Origin: JBFJVD01 sp041624375
GTDB lineage: Bacteria; Chloroflexota; Anaerolineae; Anaerolineales; E44-bin32
Reading direction: 5' to 3'
NCBI GenBank assembly: GCA_041624375.1
Contig: JBFJVD010000034.1
Span: forward strand, 1-16,267
Length of the DNA: 16,267 nt
Position 1 is the first letter of the stretch. Every line of letters starts with the position of its first letter. Positions 6,134 to 13,765 of the stretch are shown one piece after another. Made by a program: the position numbers and the translations under genes. A model generated the notes under the pieces. It had not been told where the DNA came from. It saw only the letters and a list, made by a program, of their open reading frames with translations, and ran no database searches.

Positions 6134-6847
6134 ATGACCGAACTGCTTTATCAATCCGATTCGTACCTGAAAGAATTCGAGGCGTTGGTCACGAACGTCT
6201 CCGATCGCGGCGTGGTGCTCGATCGGACCGCCTTCTACCCGGGGGGTGGCGGCCAGCCGAACGACACCGGCGAACTGATTGGCGACGAGCAAACCTGGCA
6301 GGTCACCAAGGTGGGTCGCGCGGACGGAGAACTCTGGCATCAGCTTACCGGTGAGGTTCGCCCTGCGGTCGGAGAGCGAGTCAGGGGCAGACTCGACTGG
6401 GAGCGCCGTTATCAGCTCATGCGCACACACACCGCGATGCACATCCTCTGCGGTGTCATCTGGCGTGACTACCAGGTCAGCGTTACGGGTGGCAACATGG
6501 ATCTCTTGCGAGGCCGGATGGACTTCGAGTTCGGCTCGATGACTCGCGACCTGGCTGACGAAATTGAGGCAAAGATCAATCAGGAGGTCGGGGCGGCCCG
6601 ATCTTTACGGGTCGAGATCTTGCCCCGCGAGGAGGCCTTCCAGATCCCGGACCTCATCCGCACGAAGATCAATCTCCTTCCGGAAGGCATCAAACAGGTG
6701 CGTGTGGTGGAGATCGACGGACTCGATTTGCAGGCGGATGGGGGAACGCATGTCGCCAATACCCAAGAGGTTGGCCGGATGCGGATTGTGGACTACAAGA
6801 GCAAAGGCGCCGGCAACAAGCGCCTTGTCATCGAGCTTGAGAGCTGA
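6134..6847 (+). CDS. alaX: Alanyl-tRNA editing protein (AlaX-like)
   Basis: This 237-residue protein has the trans-editing fold of the AlaRS second half. GGGGQPNDTG (38-46) is the N-terminal glycine motif and HTAMH (H99, H103) the zinc-binding helix. DGGTHVANT (202-210) is the distal motif, with H206. Such proteins hydrolyse Ser- or Gly-tRNA-Ala in trans. The cysteine of the usual CGGTHV zinc ligand is Asp202 here; this may be a variant ligand. Start: ATG 6134, with AGGAAGG (6120-6126) seven bases upstream. It is the first gene behind an Ile T-box, with IleRS following at once, which raises the possibility of a substrate other than Ser-tRNA-Ala. The length suits AlaX-M, without the long C-terminal domain. 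Confidence 0.85.
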   Translation: MTELLYQSDSYLKEFEALVTNVSDRGVVLDRTAFYPGGGGQPNDTGELIGDEQTWQVTKVGRADGELWHQLTGEVRPAVGERVRGRLDWERRYQLMRTHTAMHILCGVIWRDYQVSVTGGNMDLLRGRMDFEFGSMTRDLADEIEAKINQEVGAARSLRVEILPREEAFQIPDLIRTKINLLPEGIKQVRVVEIDGLDLQADGGTHVANTQEVGRMRIVDYKSKGAGNKRLVIELES

Positions 6848-6855
6848 GGATGCCC

Positions 6856-9800
6856 ATGTTTAGAGAGGTGCCATCGCAGATCGATTTTGTTGCCCAGGAG
6901 CACGAGATTCTCGACTTCTGGAAGCGAATCGACGCCTTCGAGAAGCTGGTGGAACTCCGGTCCGGCGGCGAACGCTGGTCCTTCATCGACGGGCCGATCA
7001 CGGCCAATAACCCGATGGGTGTGCATCACGGCTGGGGCCGGACGTATAAGGATCTTTTCCAGCGTTTCAAATCCATGCAGGGCCGCCACCTTCGTTACCA
7101 GAACGGCTTCGATTGCCAGGGTTTGTGGGTGGAAGTCAATGTCGAGCGCGAGATGGGATTCGAAACCAAGCGTGACATTGAGACCTTCGGACTTGCAGAA
7201 TTCGTGATTCTCTGCAAGCAGCGCGTACTCAACTACGCCGCCGTTCAAACGGAGCAGAGCGTCCGCCTAGGCTACTGGATGGACTGGGACGACCCCGCTT
7301 TCTTGCGATTGCTGCAGGACAAACTCGGCGAAGATCCAGATGAGACCCTGACTCTGCCGGGGGACAACGGCCAATTTGAGGCGAGCGTCGAGTGGATCGT
7401 CGGACATCTCGGTACCCCGCAATTGGGCGGATCGTACTACACGTTTTCCGACGAGAACAACTACACCATCTGGTCGGTTCTGAAGAGCTGCCATGAGCGC
7501 GGCTGGATCTACAAGGGCCGCGATGTCATGCCCTGGTGCGCGCGCTGCGGCACCGGACTGAGCCAGCACGAAATCGTGACCGAAGGCTACCGGGAGCTCA
7601 CTCACCCAAGCATCACGCTTCGCTTTCCGCTGCGCGACAAGCTGAACGAGAGCCTGCTCGTCTGGACCACGACTCCCTGGACCCTGACAAGCAACGTGGC
7701 GGCGGCTGTCGGTCCCGACCTCACCTACGTCCGTGTCCGGCAGGGCGACCAGGCCTATTACCTCAGCAAGGGGACTCTCGGCATGCTGGAAGGGTCCTAC
7801 GAGATCGAGGCGGAACTCTCCGGTCGCGAGATGGAGGGATGGCGCTATCAGGGTCCCTTTGACGGCCTTCCGGTTCAGCGGAAGAGCGTCTCGGTGGAAG
7901 CTCATCGCGTCATTCTGTGGGACGAGGTCGGCGAAGAAGAGGGGACGGGCATTGTCCATGTTGCGCCTGGCTGCGGCGCCGAGGACTTTGCGCTCAGCAA
8001 GGAGTACGATCTGCCGGTGGTCGCCCCGCTTGATGAAGCCGGTGTCTTTGTAGAGGGATTTGACTGGCTGACCGGCATGCAGGTCCAGGACGTATCGCAG
8101 CCCATCTTCGAGCACCTCGAGCGTGCCGGCCTTGCCTATCGAATCGCTGATTACACCCACCGTTACCCGGTGTGCTGGCGCTGCTCGACTGAGCTCGTCT
8201 TTCGCCTGGTGGATGAATGGTTCATTTCGATGGGCGCCCAGCTTGACAAACCCTATGAAGAGGTCACCGAGGAGGAAAAGCGCCAGCACCTGCGCTACCA
8301 GATGATGGAGGTTGTCCTCAACGAGACCGACTGGCACCCGTCCTTCGGACTCGAACGTGAGCTCGATTGGCTGCGCAATATGCACGACTGGATGATCTCC
8401 AAGAAGCGCTATTGGGGACTGGCATTGCCGATCTACGAATGCAAGTCGTGCGGTCACTTCGATGTGATTGGAAGTAAGGCCGAGCTCCAGGAGCGTGCGG
8501 TCGCAGGCTGGGACAAATACGAGGGACATTCGCCTCATCGCCCCTACGTCGACGCCGTGAAGATCGCCTGCAGTCAATGTGGCGAGCTCACTGAACGAAT
8601 ACCCGATGTCGGCAACCCGTGGCTGGATGCGGGGATCGTCGCCATGAGCACGCTTCAATACAACGATGATCGTGAATACTGGGAGCGCTGGTTCCCCGCC
8701 GATCTGATCAGCGAGAGCTTTCCTGGCCAGTTCAGGAATTGGTTCTACAGCTTGCTGGCGATGAGCACGATCCTTGAACGGCGCGCGCCCTTCCGGCATG
8801 TCTTCAGCTATGCGACGCTGCTCGCGGAAGACGGCCGGGCGATGCACAAGTCGTGGGGCAACGCCATCGAGTTCAGTGAAGCTGCCGACCGGATGGGCGT
8901 CGACGTGATGCGCTGGATGTACCTCGACCACAAGCCAGAGAAGGACTTATTCTTCGGCTATGGGCGGGCGGACGAAGTCCGCCGACAGACGATCCTGCCG
9001 CTGTGGAATGTCTACAACTTCTTTGTCACCTACGCGCGGCTCGACAACTGGACGCCCGATCCGGATCGCGAAGTTGAGTTGAGCGAGCTGGATCGATGGA
9101 TCCTCGCGCGTCTTCAGGAAACGATCGCTGAGGTGACGGATCGACTGGAGAGCTACGAACCCAACCTGGCGACGTCGGCGCTCGACCGATTCCTCGATGA
9201 ATTGAGCAACTGGTATCTTCGCCGCAGCCGGCGTCGCTTTTGGGCGCGCAGCGGGGTCAGCGAAGCCTCGGATGCAGACAAGGCCGCCGCGTATCAGACG
9301 CTCTATCAAGTGTTGACCACGCTCACGAGCCTGATGGCGCCGTTCATTCCGTTCATGGCGGAGACGATGTTCCAGAACCTTGTCCGAGAGGTCGACGCGC
9401 AAGCCCCAGAGAGCGTCCATCATACGGACTGGCCTGCCGTCGATGCGTCTCTACTAAACCCGGACCTTACAAGGCATATGGCTCTCGTGATGAACCTGGT
9501 CTCCCTGGGTCATTCCGCACGCAATGCCGCCAACGCAAAGGTCCGCCAGCCATTGTCCGAGGCCGCCTTCTCGGTAGCTACGCCGGAGGAGCGTACGGTC
9601 GTCGAGCGCTTCGCGGCACTCATCGCCGACGAGTTGAACGTGAAGCGGGTCCGGTTGGTGGACGCCGCATCCGAGGTGGTGGATTATCGCCTTCACCCGC
9701 TTCCGAAACAGCTCGGCCAGAAGTACAAGTCTGACTATCCGGCGCTGAGGGAGGCGATCCTGGCGCTGCCTGCGGAGGCAGCGGCCCGATCCCTGCTCGA

Positions 9801-10218
9801 CGGATCACCGCTTGAGCTGGAATTCCGTGGAGATCGAGTCATTATTCTTCCGGAGGAGGTCGAGGTGCGGCTGGAAGCGCATGAAGGATTCACGGCCGTG
9901 GCCGATGGCGCCAACCTCGCTGCCCTCGATACAGAACTCACCGAGGCGCTCCAGCTGGAAGGACTGGCGCGGGAATTTGTCCGACGTGTGCAGGATCTGC
10001 GCAAGCAAGCGGACCTGCAGGTGGACGAGCGCATACATCTCCAGTATGCGGCTGGCGCGCGGATGGCTCAGGCGGTTGTCGCACATGAGGCCTACATTGC
10101 GGGCGAGACGCTCGCCGATGAGATTCGGGAAGCAGAACAACCCGAGGGTGAGGCTTCTGAGGAGCACACCGTCGACGATGAGCGCCTGCTGCTCGCCCTG
10201 CGCCGTGCCAGGGGCTGA
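6856..10218 (+). CDS. ileS: Isoleucyl-tRNA synthetase, GXHH-motif type
   Basis: This protein of about 1120 residues charges tRNA-Ile and hydrolyses Val-tRNA-Ile in its CP1 domain. I start at ATG 6856, six bases after GAGG (6846-6849); ATG 6850 is too close to that site. The class I HIGH site reads PMGVHH (GVHH at 55-58) and the KMSKS loop reads AMHKS (662-666), both atypical. The CP1 editing domain shows WTTTPWTLTSN (about 270) and GTGIVHVAPG with GAEDF downstream. Four CxxC pairs (about C228/231, C440/443, C529/532, C572/575) could hold two zincs. The length and long C-terminal anticodon domain suit the larger IleRS2-like lineage. Swapped GXHH has been associated, in IleRS2, with very high mupirocin resistance (family knowledge from memory). 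It is controlled by the upstream T-box. Confidence 0.95.
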   Translation: MFREVPSQIDFVAQEHEILDFWKRIDAFEKLVELRSGGERWSFIDGPITANNPMGVHHGWGRTYKDLFQRFKSMQGRHLRYQNGFDCQGLWVEVNVEREMGFETKRDIETFGLAEFVILCKQRVLNYAAVQTEQSVRLGYWMDWDDPAFLRLLQDKLGEDPDETLTLPGDNGQFEASVEWIVGHLGTPQLGGSYYTFSDENNYTIWSVLKSCHERGWIYKGRDVMPWCARCGTGLSQHEIVTEGYRELTHPSITLRFPLRDKLNESLLVWTTTPWTLTSNVAAAVGPDLTYVRVRQGDQAYYLSKGTLGMLEGSYEIEAELSGREMEGWRYQGPFDGLPVQRKSVSVEAHRVILWDEVGEEEGTGIVHVAPGCGAEDFALSKEYDLPVVAPLDEAGVFVEGFDWLTGMQVQDVSQPIFEHLERAGLAYRIADYTHRYPVCWRCSTELVFRLVDEWFISMGAQLDKPYEEVTEEEKRQHLRYQMMEVVLNETDWHPSFGLERELDWLRNMHDWMISKKRYWGLALPIYECKSCGHFDVIGSKAELQERAVAGWDKYEGHSPHRPYVDAVKIACSQCGELTERIPDVGNPWLDAGIVAMSTLQYNDDREYWERWFPADLISESFPGQFRNWFYSLLAMSTILERRAPFRHVFSYATLLAEDGRAMHKSWGNAIEFSEAADRMGVDVMRWMYLDHKPEKDLFFGYGRADEVRRQTILPLWNVYNFFVTYARLDNWTPDPDREVELSELDRWILARLQETIAEVTDRLESYEPNLATSALDRFLDELSNWYLRRSRRRFWARSGVSEASDADKAAAYQTLYQVLTTLTSLMAPFIPFMAETMFQNLVREVDAQAPESVHHTDWPAVDASLLNPDLTRHMALVMNLVSLGHSARNAANAKVRQPLSEAAFSVATPEERTVVERFAALIADELNVKRVRLVDAASEVVDYRLHPLPKQLGQKYKSDYPALREAILALPAEAAARSLLDGSPLELEFRGDRVIILPEEVEVRLEAHEGFTAVADGANLAALDTELTEALQLEGLAREFVRRVQDLRKQADLQVDERIHLQYAAGARMAQAVVAHEAYIAGETLADEIREAEQPEGEASEEHTVDDERLLLALRRARG

Positions 10219-10246
10219 AGCGCAGTTTGTGAGGTGAGCAGCCCCT
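10210..10246 (+). other. Hairpin spanning the ileS stop codon
   Basis: AGGGGCTG (10210-10217) pairs with CAGCCCCT (10239-10246), an 8-bp stem with a 21-base loop that includes the TGA. No U-tract follows, so it is not a standard terminator. It may protect the 3' end or partly insulate lspA. Confidence 0.4.
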
Positions 10247-10263
10247 CGCGCGTGCGTCTGCGT

Positions 10264-10269
10264 TATACT
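10264..10269 (+). promoter_or_regulatory. Possible -10 box for the lspA operon
   Basis: TATACT lies 29 bases before the lspA start. No recognisable -35 hexamer is found at 16-18 bp, so the promoter call is tentative. Confidence 0.35.
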
Positions 10270-10297
10270 TGCGGCGCAAACAGGCCAGGAGTCATGC

Positions 10298-10867
10298 ATG
10301 GAATCGACACGCGCCGACAGTTCAACGCTGGATTTCCGTTCCTACCCGATCCTTCTCGGACTCGCCGGCACGGTGATTGCGCTCGACCAATGGACCAAGT
10401 ACCTCGTGCGCAGTCGGCTGGCCTATGGTGAGGTTTGGGCGCCCATTGAGGGTCTGGCAGAGATCGTTCGGATCGTTCACTGGAGCAACACCGGCGCGGC
10501 ATTTGGGCTGCTTCCCAATGGCGGACTCTTCTTTACCCTGGTCGCGATCCTTGTCTCCATTGCCATCCTGTACTACTACCCTCGGATCCCAGGCCAGCAG
10601 GCCGCACTACGGATTGCGCTCAGTCTCCAGCTTGGCGGCGCCGTCGGGAATCTGATCGACCGCCTGACCCAGGGGCCCGTGACGGACATGGTCGCCGTCG
10701 GCCAGTTCCCTGTGTTCAACCTGGCAGACACATCTATATCACTCGGCGTGGCGCTGCTCGTCCTTGCTATGTGGCGAGAAGAGCGCGAAGAGCGGGCCCG
10801 GGTCCAGGCCGAGAAACCGGGGCGGCGCCTGGCCCCCTCCGCAGATACGGAGCAGCCGCTGGATTGA
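10298..10867 (+). CDS. lspA: Lipoprotein signal peptidase (signal peptidase II)
   Basis: This 189-residue inner-membrane aspartyl protease cleaves prolipoproteins before the lipidated cysteine. Start: ATG 10298, with AGGAG (10287-10291) six bases upstream. Four hydrophobic segments are visible (about 15-35, 60-72, 76-94, 135-158). Conserved motifs are ALDQWTK (D30), WSNTGAAFG (N64, F69), GNLIDR (D121), TD (D130) and FNLADTSI (D144); D130 and D144 are the likely catalytic pair. The Arg/Glu-rich tail (158-189) is longer than in E. coli. The stop overlaps the next start (TTGA). The M23 lipoprotein in this window is a likely substrate class member. Confidence 0.93.
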   Translation: MESTRADSSTLDFRSYPILLGLAGTVIALDQWTKYLVRSRLAYGEVWAPIEGLAEIVRIVHWSNTGAAFGLLPNGGLFFTLVAILVSIAILYYYPRIPGQQAALRIALSLQLGGAVGNLIDRLTQGPVTDMVAVGQFPVFNLADTSISLGVALLVLAMWREEREERARVQAEKPGRRLAPSADTEQPLD

Positions 10868-11826
10868 GCCAAGGTCGCATCACCCTGACCTCGAAACGCG
10901 GTGGCCGCCTCGATCGCATCCTGAGCGACAGCTTAACCGACCTTTCACGCAGTCGCCTGCAATCCCTCATACGGGAGGGGTATGTTCAGGTCGAAGGCCA
11001 GGTCGTCGTCCGGCCTGCCGAGAAGCTCGCCGGCGGTGAAACGATCGTTCTCGAAGTACCGCCACCCGAACCCGATCATCTGGAACCTGAACCCATTCCG
11101 TTAGACATTGTCTATGAGGACCGCCATCTTCTGGTTGTGAACAAGCCTGCCGGGATGGTCGTTCATCCATCGCCAGGCCATGCTCGTGGAACGCTCGTCC
11201 AGGCGGCGCTCCATCATGCGAAGGACCTGCACGGGGTTGGCGGAACCTTGCGCCCGGGTGTCGTTCATCGCCTGGACAAGGACACCTCCGGTCTGATCCT
11301 GCTGGCGAAGGACGACAAGACTCATCAGCACCTGCAGCGCCAATTCGGCGAACGGCGTGTGTACAAGGCGTACCTGGCGCTGGTTGATGGTCATCCCCCG
11401 ACCGCAGAAGGTCGGATTGAGGCCTCGCTCGGACGTGATCCTGTGCGCAGGAAGCGAATGGCAGTCGTCCCCGAAGGACGCGGCCGCGCAGCCGTCACTA
11501 CCTACGCGACACTCGAACGTTTTCCGGAGCACACACTCTTAACGGTCTTCCCGCTGACCGGCAGAACGCACCAGATCCGACTTCATCTTGCCTTCCTAGG
11601 CGTCCCGATCGTGGCCGATAGGACCTACGGGCGCCGCAAGCCGTCTCTGCCGCTCGACCGTCACTTCTTACACGCGGCGGAATTGCGCCTCCAGATTGCG
11701 CCGGACGGCCCAGAAGAGGAGTTTCACGCGCCGCTGCCTGAGGACCTCGAGGACATCCTCCAAGGGCTCCGGCGAGCCACCGGAGGCCGGCACGGTGTGG
11801 ACGAATCCCGCAATGGACTGGATTGA
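10864..11826 (+). CDS. rluD: 23S rRNA pseudouridine synthase, RluD type
   Basis: About 320 residues from TTG 10864, which overlaps the lspA stop (TTGA) and has GGAG (10849-10852) eleven bases upstream. The upstream in-frame ATG at 10771 would overlap lspA by 97 bases with no family homology, so I reject it. An S4 RNA-binding domain covers residues 14-65 (RLDRIL, RSRLQSLIREGYVQVEG). The RluA-family catalytic domain follows, with HRLDKDTSG (135-143, catalytic D138), KPAGMVVHP (94-102), and GRTHQIRLHLAFLG near the end. RluD-type enzymes isomerise uridines in helix 69 of 23S rRNA. lspA next to rluD is a common bacterial arrangement. Confidence 0.92.
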   Translation: MSQGRITLTSKRGGRLDRILSDSLTDLSRSRLQSLIREGYVQVEGQVVVRPAEKLAGGETIVLEVPPPEPDHLEPEPIPLDIVYEDRHLLVVNKPAGMVVHPSPGHARGTLVQAALHHAKDLHGVGGTLRPGVVHRLDKDTSGLILLAKDDKTHQHLQRQFGERRVYKAYLALVDGHPPTAEGRIEASLGRDPVRRKRMAVVPEGRGRAAVTTYATLERFPEHTLLTVFPLTGRTHQIRLHLAFLGVPIVADRTYGRRKPSLPLDRHFLHAAELRLQIAPDGPEEEFHAPLPEDLEDILQGLRRATGGRHGVDESRNGLD

Positions 11827-12853
11827 TCTTCGCTCCGACACCGTCACACACCCGACGCCTGAAATGCGTCGGGCCATGGCCGAGGCCAGCGTGGGCGATG
11901 ATGTATTCGGCGATGATCCGACGGTGCAGGAACTGGAGGACCGCGCGGCGGAGCTTATCGGCAAGGAGGCTGCCGTGTTCGTGCCGTCGGGCACCATGGG
12001 CAATCTGACGGCGATCCTTGCCCACTGCCAGCGCGGCGACGAAGCGATCTTGGGGGATCAATCCCACACCTTCATTTCTGAAGCGGGCGGGATCGCCGCC
12101 CTTGGCGGCATCCATCCGCATCCGCTCCCAAACCGGTCAGATGGCAGCATCGAGCTCGACCGGATTGAAGCTGCGATCCGGCCCGACGATCCCCACGAGC
12201 CCATCAGCCGCCTCCTGTGCCTGGAAAACACCCACAATTTGTGCGGCGGTGAAGTACTTTCGCTCGAGTACCACCGTCAGGCCGCCCAGTTGGCTCGCTC
12301 GCACGGGCTGAGCCTGCATATCGATGGGGCGCGCATCTTCAACGCGGCAGCCGCGCTTGAGGTCCCCGCTCGAGACCTCGCAAGAGAGGCGGATTCAGTG
12401 ACCTTTTGCCTCTCGAAGGGGCTGTGCGCCCCGGTCGGCTCGTTGGTCTGCGGAGAAGCGGGGTTCATTGGCAGAGCACGCCGCATGCGGAAGCAGCTCG
12501 GTGGCGGCATGCGTCAGGTCGGCGTCCTCGCCGCGGCCGGCCTCGTGGCCCTCGACACCATGATCGAGCGGCTGTCCGAAGACCATGTCCGGGCGAGGAG
12601 ATTGGCGCAAGGCCTGGCGGCGCTCCCGGCGCTTGAGCTGAGGACGCTTTCGCCCCCGACCAACATGATCTATCTGCGCCTGACACCGGAGGCGCCACTG
12701 GATGCCGTCGCCCTGGCCGCCAGGCTTGCCGAACGAAGGATCCGTGTAAACCCGCGCGCCGGGAATTCGATGCGCCTCGTGACGCACTACTGGATCAATG
12801 ACGAGGCCGTCGAAACGACGATCCAGTCCTTTGCAGAAGTGCTCGGCGGCTGA
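11813..12853 (+). CDS. ltaE: Low-specificity L-threonine aldolase
   Basis: This 346-residue, PLP-dependent aldolase splits threonine/allothreonine to glycine and acetaldehyde. I place the start at ATG 11813, where homology begins at once (MDWIDLRSDTVTHPT); earlier in-frame starts lie deep inside rluD. It overlaps rluD by 14 bases and has no clear ribosome site of its own, suggesting coupled translation. Landmarks: RSDTVT (7-12), SGTMGN (59-64), H85 stacking on the cofactor, LENTHN (137-142), HIDGARIFNA (169-178, D171 to the pyridine nitrogen) and CLSKGLCAPVGS, in which K202 is the Schiff-base lysine. Length is normal for the family. Confidence 0.93.
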   Translation: MDWIDLRSDTVTHPTPEMRRAMAEASVGDDVFGDDPTVQELEDRAAELIGKEAAVFVPSGTMGNLTAILAHCQRGDEAILGDQSHTFISEAGGIAALGGIHPHPLPNRSDGSIELDRIEAAIRPDDPHEPISRLLCLENTHNLCGGEVLSLEYHRQAAQLARSHGLSLHIDGARIFNAAAALEVPARDLAREADSVTFCLSKGLCAPVGSLVCGEAGFIGRARRMRKQLGGGMRQVGVLAAAGLVALDTMIERLSEDHVRARRLAQGLAALPALELRTLSPPTNMIYLRLTPEAPLDAVALAARLAERRIRVNPRAGNSMRLVTHYWINDEAVETTIQSFAEVLGG

Positions 12854-13761
12854 TGCGCACGCATGTTGCTTTCGGCCTGGCGCTGATCGCCGTACTCACA
12901 TGGTCGTCCTCGCCAGCCCTAATCAAGATAGCATTGCGCGAACTCGGGCCGCTGGAGATCGCCGGCTTGCGCTATTTCGGCGCATTTCTGGTCCTCAGCC
13001 CCATCCTCGTTGCACGCTCAAGGGCCAGCCTACGCCGCCTGAAAGGGAAGGATTGGGTCCGGCTCTTCATCATGGGGTTGCTGGCGTATCCTCTCGCCAA
13101 CGGAATCTTCTTCTGGGCGCTTCAGTACATCCCATCAACGACGCTCTCCTTCCTGCTAAATGCTGTTCCGATCGTTACGCTCGGGCTCGGCGCGCTGTCG
13201 CTGGGCGAACGCCCGACCCGCATCCAATGGGTTGGCGTCGTGGTGGCATTAGTCGGCGCTGGAATGTTCTTCGATGGAGAGCTGTCCTTGGACGACCGCT
13301 TGCCTGTGGTCGCCACATTGGCCGGTGTCCTGGCTGTAGCGGTGTTCGGCGTGATGAGCCGGGATTTTGCTGCACACGGCCGGCTGGATAGCATCGGGCT
13401 ATCGGCGCTGCCCGCCTTCTTTGGCGGCCTGGCACTGCTGCTCATCGCACCCCCTTTGCGGCGGCCGATCTCGCTGTCTACATGGGCAATCCTTGCCTGG
13501 CTCGCTGTTGTCAACAGCGCCATCGCCTATTTGCTTTGGAATCGGGCGCTTCAGCACTTGCAGGCGTTTGAAATCAGCCTGGTCGGGAATCTCATGCCGA
13601 TCGGGACAGCGCTCCTCGCGCCGATCCTGCTCGGCGAAGAAGTGCTGGCTGGCACGTGGATGGCGATGATCGTCGCGTTGATTGGCGTTGTCCTGGTCGG
13701 CGCAGGCCGGTCGGGCTCCAGGATCTTCGCCCGCGCCCGCAGCCCAGCCGCAGGACCCTGA
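12853..13761 (+). CDS. EamA/DMT-family membrane transporter
   Basis: This 302-residue integral membrane protein has about ten hydrophobic helices in two homologous halves (about 6-140 and 152-286). Each half closes with the EamA signature: NAVPIVTLGLGALSLGERPT (103-122) and GNLMPIGTALLAPILLGEE (245-263). The family exports amino acids or other small metabolites; the substrate is unknown. The start overlaps the ltaE stop (TGATG). Placement after threonine aldolase makes an amino-acid role conceivable, but this is inference. The gene ends 4 bases before the convergent SDR gene. Confidence 0.88.
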   Translation: MRTHVAFGLALIAVLTWSSSPALIKIALRELGPLEIAGLRYFGAFLVLSPILVARSRASLRRLKGKDWVRLFIMGLLAYPLANGIFFWALQYIPSTTLSFLLNAVPIVTLGLGALSLGERPTRIQWVGVVVALVGAGMFFDGELSLDDRLPVVATLAGVLAVAVFGVMSRDFAAHGRLDSIGLSALPAFFGGLALLLIAPPLRRPISLSTWAILAWLAVVNSAIAYLLWNRALQHLQAFEISLVGNLMPIGTALLAPILLGEEVLAGTWMAMIVALIGVVLVGAGRSGSRIFARARSPAAGP

Positions 13762-13765
13762 GGCG

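Noticed and set aside
7267..8931. 554-codon open frame on the minus strand inside ileS
   Set aside because: It lies antisense to clearly conserved IleRS motifs, has no family features, and reflects the codon bias of a GC-rich gene.
10771..10863. N-terminal extension of rluD from ATG 10771
   Set aside because: It would translate lspA sequence out of frame (Arg/Pro/Gly-rich) with no S4-domain homology; TTG 10864 fits the domain start.
11696..11812. N-terminal extension of ltaE from ATG 11696
   Set aside because: It lies wholly within rluD, and the family homology begins exactly at ATG 11813.
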